DNA from: Liolophura sinensis
Taxonomy: Eukaryota; Mollusca; Polyplacophora; Chitonida; Chitonidae
NCBI RefSeq assembly: GCF_032854445.1
Contig: NC_088300.1
Location: forward strand, 71,462,984 to 71,526,983
Direction of reading: 5' to 3'
Length of the DNA stretch: 64,000 bases
The notes beneath the pieces were generated by a model. That model searched no databases, was not told the DNA's origin, and saw nothing but the letters and a program-made list of their open reading frames with translations. Below are positions 1 to 12,000 of the stretch, piece by piece; positions within the stretch are counted from its first letter, which is position 1, and every line of letters begins with the position of its first letter. Made by a program: the position numbers and the translations under genes.

Positions 1-1
1 A

Positions 2-87
2 GAGGCCAAAGATTTGCTCCTCAACTGTCTGACCTCCAAGGAACAAGAATTCTGGATGTCTCTGGGAGATGCTTGGTTTATGACCAG
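2..87 (+). CDS. EPS8: EPS8 exon (partial at window edge), post-PTB helix region
   Basis: Reads EAKDLLLNCL then a KEQEFWMSLGDAW motif, the typical 'Q-FW-SLG-AW' stretch of EPS8 proteins after the PTB domain. It ends in phase 2 at CAG|gtattc. The split Arg codon is completed by the exon at 503. The start of this exon is cut by or near the window edge, so its 5' splice acceptor cannot be defined. Confidence 0.85.
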
Positions 88-3000
88 GTATTCTTCTCTT
101 CTCCTATCTGCCCAAGTGTAAAGAAATTGCCCATGTTGATATTTTTGACCAGTTTTGCAGCACACCATGATACAATGATTTGTAAATGTTGGTCCTTCAG
201 ACTGAGTGAGGAACTTCACTAACCAAGTTGACCATTTTTTTTTAATACTGAATGTTCACTGTTGCTTGACTAGTATGTCACATGTTCAGATCAGATCTTG
301 TTTTGTCATGAGGCATGATGTTTGTGGGGTTTCTGGCCAGGTACACTGGTTTCTCCACGGCTCTGTCCAGTTTCCTGCACCTGTAAAGCAGACCACCCTC
401 AAGTGAGTGCGTATTATCTCCTGTCACTTGCCAAGCTTTCTTAAATCCCTCATCTGACATCTCCATCTCATGTAAAGTATATAATTTTGTTGCTTGTGTC
501 AGGGAGCAATGGCGAGGCTCAGTCCCACCGTACATGCCTCGGTTTTACAACGGCTGGCAGCCGGCACCGTCAGACATAGATGAGGACCCACGTGGTGCTA
601 TGAACCAGGCCGTGGTGGCTCAGATGGCTCAGATACGGCACCGTAATGAGCTGGACCTAGCCAGAGACAAGGTGAGGTCAAATGTCACAGATAATTCATG
701 CCCCAATTCAGGAATTTTGTGTACTTGCTGGAATTTGGTTGGCTCGATCTGAGGTCAGCACTGAAATCTATGAACCAAAAATTAACTGGGCACTTCTCCT
801 TAATATCCATAAAACCAGAAGTCCATTTCCTAGAAGTATGCAACTTCCCTATAGTCTCACTAGTCTCCACGGCACATTACGCATGTTACGTCATCTGTAG
901 AAGTTCAAGCCACCTGTTGGAGAAACATGCCAACCTCTTGGGTGGAAATTGTGAACTGAATCGTGGGAAATCTAATGTAAACAGCTCCTACAAGAACTGC
1001 CCACACACTTAAACTGAAACGCTGCATTTAAAAACTATGATTTTGCTAATCATTTTTGCTATGCAGGTAAGAATCCATTGAATATTTTTATATTTCCAAG
1101 CAACTAAGGCAATTATTGTCAAAGACATTGTTGTCCTTTCACAAAACTCTCCATTGTCATAATTTTCTGTTTAAGTCTGTTTCAACACAACAGTGTTTGA
1201 AGCATTTTTTCCCACAATGCATCAGCCATTTGTCAAACGTTTGCTGCGTAATGAGGGGAAAAAAAAAAAGATATGGCTGCACAGATACGTCACAGCATGT
1301 GCTCGAGATGGAAGAAAAGTGCCATGGAGACAAGCTGTAGGGAAGTTGCATACTTCTAGATAATGAACTTCTGATTAAACTGATTGAAAGAAAAAAATTC
1401 TTGAAGAGGGTCCCTTTCCCATCAATGAACTAAACTACTACCAGTACCTAGTCAGCATGAATGAAATGGCTGATATGTAGTAATGGTATAGTATTTTTTG
1501 TTCATATGATTGATATGTGCACTCACAGAACAAATCTTAGCAATCAGCCAATCAGAACTCCTGTACACACATGTACTGGAGCCTTAGTTAACATGTAAAC
1601 ACCAATCAACTTTCCTCTTTGTCCTTCTGTTTTTCAGGCAGCCAATCAGGTGTTGTCCTATCCCCCTGTTGAAGAGAGGTTCCCTCGCCCATACACAGAT
1701 CGCAGGGATGATCCAATAGAGAACTTTAGCACGCGTTTACCTACCCCACCCCCAGGGGCGTTGGGGGGCGATCCTCGAGTTGTGGGATACCAGGAGTATG
1801 TAGAAAGGCATATTGATAGGTGTGGCTTCCCGCTTTGTCTAACACCACTAACATGATCTCATTTGGCGAATGGTGCAGCTGAAGTGCTCTCCCATGAATG
1901 ATCCAACCCTATTTCTTACCCTATAGTTACTGCAACTATCAGATTCTCTCTTTGAGTAATACGATAATTTGAGTGATAATGTAACTGTTGAGAGATTTTT
2001 AAAAAAGATGAGTTTGTATCTCTTGCAGTTTGAATGTTGCTACAAAAGTTTGAATGAAGCTTTTTTTTTCATCTTGTAGTTTGAATGATGCTGTTTTGTT
2101 TGTTGTAACTTGAGTGATCGGGAATAGTTTTTGTCTGCTTAGGGATGAAGCTATCGTAGTTCTCGCTCTTGGAGTCCTACCCGTGGTATGAAGCATTGAT
2201 ATCAATCTCCTTCATAATAATAAGTATGCATGATGTGCTTAAATTTACTGAAGTCTATTTTTATTTTGTTTGAACATCGCATTATTTGTCTGTATGGTAT
2301 TTTCTTCTTTCATTTGATATGAAGTTCATCGTTAAATGATACATGTGTTAGTCAGATTTTCGTTTACTGTGTGCAGATGTTAAGTATTCCTGTGATTTCC
2401 TTGAGGGTGGATTAATGAAAATAACAACTGACTTGACTGATCTATTATGCATGTATGTGTCACATCAGTCCCTTGCTGTGAAATCTCCAACTTAAAGTGA
2501 ACATAGATTCTGCCATCACATATACATAAAGAAAGGATATAGGATACTGAACATAGATTCTTCCATCACATACACATAAAGAAAGGATATAGGATACTGA
2601 ACATAGATTCTGCCATCACATATACATAAAGAAAGGATATAGGATACTGAACATAGATTCTGCCATCACATATACATAAAGAAAGGATATAGGATACTGA
2701 ACATAGATTCTTCCATCACATACACATAAGAAAGGATATAGGATACTGAACATAGATTCTGCCATCACATATACATAAGAAAGGATATAGGATACTGAAC
2801 ATAGATTCTGCCATCACATATACATAAAGAAAGGATATAGGATACTGAACATAGATTCTGCCATCACATATACATAAAGAAAGGATATAGGATACTGAAC
2901 ATAGATTCTTCCATCACATACACATAAAGAAAGGATATAGGATACTGAACATAGATTCTGCCATCACATATACATAAAGAAAGGATATAGGATACACTTA

Positions 3001-6000
3001 TCACAGAAAAATATCTTAATAAAAATCAGTAAAGTTTTGAAAGCCGAGAAGATGATGGTCAGTATTTGGGATATGGCACTGATGGACAATTCGCTTGGAG
3101 TATTGATGTTCTTATGAACCTGGCCAAGCATTAGTGCTGAAAGCGTCACTTGATAATTGGCTGTCACATCTAAAAACCTATGAGCATTTGATTGTCAGTG
3201 TGGTTTCTTATAGTGGATAGACAAATATTGATGCAATAAATTGGATTGCACACTGGTGCAATTTGGAGCACACATTTATGAGCAGGCAATTAAGAACGGC
3301 TGCGCATGTTACAATACGTACATGTTGGGCAGGAGACTGCAGTAACTTGTCAGGGTAAGCTAGCAAGAAAACCACCTCAAGAGAGTCATTGTTTCAAGAA
3401 AAATATTGTGACTTAGCATTATTTTTCCTTAGCAAAGTCAGATTTATTTGCGAAAATATCTTCCTAAAATCTGAATGAAAGAGTCTGTTATCAATCAGAA
3501 GGTCCTGCTATGTTCGGTGAATTCCCTGATGTCAGTCCAGACAGGTAGGCCTAATATTTACACCCATGCAGAACAAAGATGATCAGGTCTGCTAAAACAC
3601 GACGCTTGTGTCTATGAACATCGCCCTGACCAAGCGCCAAACTAAAAGAAACATCAGCCCTTTGAACACGGAACAGAGCTGATACTCTATGGTTGGGTAT
3701 CCGGTGTTTTTGTTTGTATTTTCTCATTGTCACATTGTTCAATACCGATGGTGCGGGAGAGCTCCTAGGTTTTGTGACATCACTCTAGATAGCTATAACA
3801 TGGCAAATTGGAATCACCAAATGGGTGGCTAGGTACTGTTGCTATTTATTTTGTTGATAAGTGGTGTAGGATTTTTACAATATTTTAAGAACATTTCTTA
3901 CTACTTTATTTATTAGTACAGCTTCAGTGGCTGACTTTATGTTCCTTTTAAACCGGATTGCTGTTTTGAGTTGTCGCCCAATGTTCCGTTAGGCTTATGG
4001 TAGCAACTATTTTCAAACTGAATTTCAAAACATGCCTGAACATTAATAGTGGGTAATGAAGTAGGCGTAGTAATTTACATACAGTATAAATATTTTAAGT
4101 TGTGTGAATGTGGTAAGATTTCACTATTTATTTATTTACCAATCCACTTAGAACCTTCAGCATATGTATAATTGACTTTCATGAACTCCATAAAGTTACA
4201 TGCAACAACTGCTACATGACTGACTGCCTTAATAGAGCAACAAAGAAAGAAGCGGCATATTTTGGTTAGGCAGAATGATAGATCCCCTGGTCACTCGAGC
4301 CGTTGTACAAAATGATAGATGCCCCGGTCGCAAGAGCCGTTGTACAAAACGATAGATGCCCAGGTCACAAGAGCCGTTGTACAAAACGATAGATGCCCTG
4401 GTCACTCAAGCCGTTGTACAAAACGATAGATGCCACGGTCACTTAAGCTGTTGTAAAAAAGGATAGATGCCCTGGTCACTCGAGCCGTTGCACAAAACGA
4501 TAGATGCCCTGGTCACTCAAGCCATTGTACAAAACAATAGATGCCCTGGTCACACAAGCCGTTGTTCAAAACCATAGATGCCCCGGTCACACAAGCCGTT
4601 GTTCAAAATCATAGATGCCCCGGTCACACAAGCCGTTGCACAAAACAATAGATGCCCCGGTCACACAAGCCGTTGTTCAAAACCATAGATGCCCCGGTCA
4701 CACAAGCCGTTGTTCAAAACCATAGATGCCCCGGTCACACAAGCCGCTGTTCAAAACCATAGATGCCCCGGTCACACAAGCCGTTGTTCAAAACCATAGA
4801 TGCCCCGGTCACACAAGCCGTTGTTCAAAACAATAGATGCCCCGGTCACACAAGCCGTTGTTCAAAACCATAGATGCCCCGGTCACACAAGCCGTTGTTC
4901 AAAACCATAGATGCCCCGGTCACACAAGCCGTTGTACAAAGCCAACTAAGAAGCTCATAGTACTGCCTACATAGATGCACATGTATATATAAATATGTGC
5001 ACTAGGCAATTTTTCGAATACTTGGCATGGTAGTTCCTTGGGTCTTTAATAGCCGTACTCCTAGCAAATGAGATTTCGAGTGGATGAGTGATTGTGGTGC
5101 ATAGACTCAACTGTTTTTGAAATTGGCGAAAAAACATCCATTTACATATACACTGTATGTCAGATATACCCTCTCCTCTCCTCACTTCATTGTTTAGGTG
5201 GCATGAAAGCCATAATCATTCCTTTATTCCTCAATGCCCTTCTCTCCTTCTCCTTTATGTGTTTTATGTGGTGTGTCTAGATGGTTTTTGGGGGTGGTCT
5301 ACATGTACATGTCTGTTTTGCATGATTAGGTGGGTATGTTCTAGTGGCGTGTTAAAATATGTGATGGTCATATCTCTACTTTCCCAGTGTGGTCTGCCTT
5401 GTGCCATGTTGTAAGATCTGGGGTATATCATTGTAAAGGTTAAAAGACCGGGACAGTAGAACGGCCTTAAGATTGCATGACCTTAGGGGCTAGTATTCAC
5501 ATTAAACCTTACAAAGCCATACCCTGGTTTGGTAAATGTTTGAAATGGGATAGGCCAATATGTGTGAGTGGTTTTTTGGAAGTAACTATTTTTTTTTGTC
5601 TTTTTCTGTTTTGTTGACTTTTTTCTTGTTTGTGTATGTGGTGGGTTTAAGTGTGTGTATAATATATGTGTGTCTGAAGCTCCTGAGGCAAACAATAAAA
5701 GCAGATACAGCAACCTACATGTAGAAGTTATCATTTCAAAAGTTTGCCTCTACAACGTATGTATGTATTAACAATACAAATCTGCACACCAGTTACAGAT
5801 GTACATTAAAATTTAGTTCACCTATTAAAGCTTCCAGGTGTGCAAAAATAAGGTGCATATACATGTAATTTTTTATACATGGTCATGATTAAATCTGCTT
5901 GTCATAGCGATTCAAAAAACCCTACCCGCTTTGTCAAAAACCTGTGTTTGTTTTGTGTTACTGAAGATACAGCCATTACTCTATTAGGTCCCTACTTGTG

Positions 6001-9000
6001 TTCTGTATTACTTTTTGTATGTTATATTAGGATATCAGATTGATTAGGAATCCTTGAGTTAATGCATGCATTGTGCTGTCTGAAAGGTAGACAGAAAAAT
6101 AACTGGCATACATGTACACCTCCCTTCCATGCCGGAGAAAGTCAGTGTTTTAACTGCAGGTTAATACAAAAAATAGTCGCCAGTAGTGAACCTCTGAATA
6201 ATGTACGTGTACACATAACTAGGAATTCTTTGCCATCAGGAAAAGCTGATGATTAGGAGAAAGAATTGCATCCTGTTTAATAGCTAGTGAAAACTTTCAG
6301 TGGATTGTGTGTTTGGGAGACTGGGTCATATTAACCTGGTGGAACTGGAAATACTCTGATTTGATTAGTAGGCTGCCTTAGGGGTCTGTACTGGAAATTT
6401 ATTATCTTACACTTTTAGTTCTTAATTATTGGACATTCTGCTTCTTTTTTATTTAGTGTTTGTGATAGTATTTTGTCAAATACAAATAAAGATTGATTTT
6501 CTTTTATGAGTGTTATTTGAAATTCACCACAATTATTTTTGTGAAACTAGTGTGATGTGTTTTTCAAATAGGTCTGTACAGTCAAATTTGTTGTTTTAAA
6601 ATCACTTGTTCCATTGTGTCTTTCAGTGCTGCAGATCATTAATTCTTGTAATCAACCCAGAAAAATTTAAAGTGTGCTTGACAAAGATCGTGAGTTATGT
6701 TGTCTGTTGTAGAAACAAGCGGATTCATGACGACCGGGGCATAATACCGTCCTCCTCGCAGACGTCCATGAGGCCACATCCCAGGGATGATGCCCAGTTG
6801 TTGTTTGCTCGAGACCTTAAAGCCAGAGGAGCCAAGTAGGTTATCTCCCCTGTACAGACACTAAATTGAGCATTTGTAAGATTTACTTATTTATGTGTTT
6901 TGTAATTGTAGTTAAATGCAGTCAAAAGCTTCAATTCTATGGTGTTGTGTGGATCGCATCAGTAATGTTGCTTGCCAGTGATGTGAAACCAAGATTTTCA
7001 ATAAGCTGAAGTTTACTAGTGTCTACATTTACCTAAGCACATAAACTATGTTTTGGAGTGTTATAAAGTGACTGAGAAAACCCACCTTAGAATTCATAAA
7101 TTCAAAAAAAAAAAAAAAAAAAAAATGAGTGAAGGCAGTTTTTGATGTACAGGTAATGTTCTGAAATCGTTACTTGACTTAAATGCACTTGTACTGCTGC
7201 ACTTCTTAATTCTGATTATGTGATTGATTTTATTGTTGCTTCCTCTCCTGCTGTACGTGAGAAGGTCTGTCAGCAACCTGCGGATGGTCGTGGGTTTCCT
7301 CCAAGCTATGCCAGGTTTCCACCCACCATAATGCCGGCCGCCGTCGTATAAGTGACATATTCTTGAGTACGACGCAAAACACCAATCAGATAAATAAATA
7401 AATAAATTTTATTTTTGCTTCCTAGAGTTTATGAAGTTGTACACAGAAGACAAGGAAAGAATGCCAAGGAATTAACTGTTGATGAAGGAGATATATTAGA
7501 GGTAATTTTATAACTATATATTATACTATTATTAGATTGTAACCATTGAGACCTATTTTCAAAACTTGCTGATTAAAAAAAAAATGGTAACAGCTTTGAA
7601 TCCACTGTAAATATTAGTTATATTTTGGCACCCGACTTAATAGTGTCATCTGTAAGAATCCAGCTTCTCCCAACTCACAAGAACTTTGATCCAGTACATT
7701 CAGAGCATTGTGGTTTCTTGTATGAGGTGATGGAGAGATTTACAAGTGGAAATAACCTGATAAAATCCAGAAGAAACCATTGCACTGGGCCATTTTTTTA
7801 GAAAGGCTGTCCTGACATAAGGCAGCAGTCAGTTCTGTTAGACTGGAATGGTTGACTTCATTGGTCATAAACACTTGTTAGATAATGAAAATAAGGAAAG
7901 AACTATATGTGTATTGTTTCTAATGAGTTTATTATTGGTACTGCAGGTTTTAGAAGATACCCGAAACTGGTGGAGGCTGAGAAATTACCTGGGAGAAGTA
8001 GGCCATGCCCCTTACACCATTCTAAGAGAGTACAAAGATGAGGATAACGGCTATGACGACAGGGTATGTACTTAAGAGGTCAGGTAAAGGGAGACAAATG
8101 AGGATCCTCTGATCCTTTCCTCTCTATAGATCTATGCTTTTTGAGTGAAGTTGTAACTCTAATGGATTTTGTATGTATAATTCGTCACTGATTTCCCAGA
8201 TATGTTTCTTAATTTTATTAAAGAGGGGCCCCTGTGGCCAAGGAGGTTGGCACTCCAGCATGGTGCAATGACCCAGAAGCCTCCCACCAATGCAGTCGTT
8301 TATATCCAGCTCATGCTGACACCCTCTCCGGCCCTACGTGGGAAGGTCTGCCACAACCTGCGGATGGGGTTTCCCCTGGACTCTGCCTAGTTTCCTCCTA
8401 CCATAATGCTGGCCGTCGTCATATAAGTGAAAAAGTCTTGAGTACGGCATAAGAAACCAATCAGATAAATAAATAAATAATTTTATTATCGATACATTTC
8501 AACGAAGTTCTGCATTTTAGTTTTCTGCCTGCTGCATTAGTTATATTTGAATGTTTGCATGTAACATCAGATTGTTGAATGATATGTATATATTTTTTGT
8601 ATTTGTTGTTTGATTACATATATATTCAGTAATTTCTTGAGCCACATGGAGTCAAAAATCCAAATAATTTTACATGTGTGTAGTTCTCTAATGTGGAGTT
8701 TTAACGGCCAGACATTGAACTACCTTAACTCCTCAACCTTTTTGCATATGAAAAACATCTTTCTGTGGAATTTATGCACATTTTAATTTGATTTCCGAGA
8801 TAAAAACAACACTGGTTTGATTCACCAAATTCAGGGCTTTGCAAAAAGTTCAGTTTTACCAGTCCGAACAAAGTAATACCTTCAGGAGATGCTCGAAAAA
8901 ACACCTTGCTTCCATGAGAAAATGTTGAAAACTTACCATAGTTCCCAAGTTCCGAAGTTCCTTAACCTTTTAGCACATGAAAGAGCCACTTTCAGTGCAG

Positions 9001-12000
9001 TGTATGCATATTGTAATTTGATTTTTGGGACAAAACTACATTGGTTGGATAGGACAATTTCAGGGCTTTACAAAAAGTATAATTTTATCAGTCAACACAA
9101 TATGCTTAAATAAACACAAAAAGGTTGATGAATTACAGTAACAAAGAATCCTTGTCCCATCATGCAACATTCACTTCACTGTTTTGCCCTAATATATGTC
9201 ATGACTGTTTTGTTGTTAGGAATAGGAAATGTATGTGTTACCTTGTCTTGTAAAGTCTGATCTGAAAGTCCTGTCTGTGTCCCTTATGAATCTCTGTCTG
9301 TGTTCCTTATGGATCTCTGTCTGTGTCCCTTATAGATTTCTGTCTCTCTTTTCTAGTACGAATTTCCTTTGATCAAGATTGTTAATGGATTTGGAACAAA
9401 CTTGAACATTGAATCGGATGACTGGGTGTATTGGTAGCGGTGTACCCCACAAAAATTCTGTGTTTATACATTATTATAAATTACAGGTTTCATGCTATTA
9501 ATTCCACTCCACTGTGGTGTGATTCTGCACTTTTAACACACTGCATGGAAAAGCCACTGAGATGCGTATAACGCCTGATGCACATTTTAGCAGCGATTCT
9601 GCGTGAATGTTATAATGTACTTCTTCTCATTGTTAACTTTTAATCCACAGGTTGATTAGTTTTGAATTAATATACTTTAATGCCTTTAGCGTTAGTGAGC
9701 TCAATCCAGCCTTGTATCTTGAGGACTAAATCAAAGGAAAAATTTTGGAACGTATTAAAATTCAGAATTGAAAGCAGGATTAATTGATCGGAAGTGAAAG
9801 TCTATTCATGTGATAGAATTAATAATTAAACCACTGCTTTTATCTAATTTTTTACTTACACATATACATATACATGTATCTAACTGTTAAGTTGCTAATT
9901 ATTAAAAATGCTACTAAAATTTGTTAACTGTTGTCAAAGTTTGTGGGAGTATTTGCAGGTCGTTTGTTATCAGGCTAGTTTATACAGAGGTCACAAAATT
10001 AATTAACTTGTACTCATCAACTGAGTCAGAAACTTACAAAGTCTTAAGTTATCAGCTTATCCAGTAGGTCTTCCAGTTAGCCATAAACAATGTTAGTCAT
10101 CCTCCGAACAAGTTGGTCATTAAACTTTAAAATTAGTCTTCACTTTTTTCAAGTACATTTAGTGACCAACCCACATTGTTTGTAATCAGCCTACCAACTT
10201 AGTCATTAGTCTATCTTACATCAGCCTACATGTTTTAAGTCAAGTCCATGCGGTCATTTATCAGCTTGGCAACTTAGTCATCAACCCGCCAACTAAGTCA
10301 TCAAACCGCCAACTTAGTAATGTACCCGCCAACTTAGTCATCAACCCAGCACAGTACTTGTCAGTTCATCCAGTTAATGGTCAACTTACCGAATTAGTTT
10401 TCAACCAAACATATTTCCAGTTCTTCGTGATCAGGACTAGTAGATTTAATCTTTATCAAATTAGTCATCAAATTATCAGTTGTACACAAAAATTAAATGC
10501 TTATATTTATTGTAGCTTCCTAACTCCAGAAAATAATGATTTTGTCATATATTTGTATGTACCTAATAATGACTAATATGGAGATCAGTCCAATACTTAT
10601 TCTTGATGCTGCTAAATCTAAGATTCCTTATTGTCATTTGGAAAATCAAATATTATAGTTAGGCACCATGGTTTGACACAGTCCAGTACTATTACAGAAG
10701 TAATATCAACTATACAGTGTAACCCATATTGCTTTATCTTTTAAATTCACAGTAGGTTTTGCTTAGTACACTTCACTAAAACAAATCATTTTAATAATAC
10801 ATTGTCGCTTCTGCTGTTTAAACATAGCTTAATCATCCTGAGAAACAGATGGGCTTTTGCCACGATATGGCAGCAATACGCCCAAAGTAGCATGAAACAT
10901 ATTAATCGTTCATTCGTTCATTTAGACACAGTACCCAGTAGAGCTGGTCCTAGGATCATGAAGCTGTCTCAGACTTAGTCTTAACTTAGAATTCCTGACC
11001 TTATTTTTCAACTTGAGCACTTATTTTCATTGTTATCAAAGAAATCTTAAAATAACTTCAGATATGAAAGTAAATATTCTTAAGGTAAGTAAATGGAACA
11101 GTTTTATATCTGGGGCCTAGGTGTGAGTTTGCCAGCGAGGCACAATAACCCAGAAGCCTCTCACCAATGCAGTCGCTTTGAGTTCAAGTCTAGCTCAGGC
11201 TGGCTTCCTCTCTACTTGAATGTGGGAAGGTACCTCAGCAGCCTGCGGATGGTCGTGTGTTTCCCATGAGCTCTGCAGGGTTTCCACCCACCATAATGTG
11301 ATATGTACACCAATTAAATAAATAAGTAAATTTTAGAGCTGTAAACTGTTTTGAAGTAAAGAGTAAGTCTGACTTCAGTCCAAGACAGCTCATGATCCTC
11401 CAGCTGAAAGTCCCTTACTTGTAGCCGTTGAACAGTGAGGCTGTGTTAATTTGCTGCTGTCTGGGAGTTTGTCAGGGGCCTGGGCTGCGGTCAGGAAGTT
11501 GTTCGGGGCCTGACAAGCGGTGGTGGTTCCTCAGTTTTCTCTACTCCTAAATCTGACTGCTGTCATATCTATACATATACGAGAAGCGTTCAGTACACGC
11601 TGGAATGAAAGAAATTAATGGAAAATAGACGGGTTAGAGTGAAAACAGCCAAGCATGTGGTGGTGGTGGTGCATGAATAAGAAAATTCTCTATAGTGTTG
11701 GGTTAGACCTAGAATTCCATACTTGCCCTGATTTCTGCTGACAAAAAGAAATGTAGCGACGTTTATCTTTTTCAGTTCAGATGTTTTACTCAAAAATACC
11801 AAAGTTTTAGTGGTCCAAATGTTTTTGGTATTAAGACAGTAATCATCAGCATGCAATCATGACAGTTGGAGTGGTTGTACTGCTTGATTTGACTGTAATA
11901 TGGATTTTGTAAAACTGGCCACGTCTTCAGTAGCTAAAGGAATTAAAAACAAAGAAAATCAGTGGCATGATTTACGTTTTAGTCAAGAAGGCAAGGGGTT

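Larger units (their letters stand above)
1820..6712 (+). other. Large EPS8 intron with two minisatellites
   Basis: 4.9 kb intron. Contains the 50-bp array at 2498-2995 and the 37-bp array at 4276-4940. The remainder is AT-rich, with open frames of 60-85 codons that have no recognisable protein character. No exon found. Confidence 0.75.

Noticed and set aside
698-1012. 104-codon plus-strand frame after EPS8 exon 2
   Set aside because: Mostly inside the MITE at 831-1358; no family resemblance, and the splice donor at 671 ends the coding part.
2498-4940. CRISPR-like arrays
   Set aside because: Repeats are directly adjacent without unique spacers, in an intron of an animal gene; they are minisatellites.
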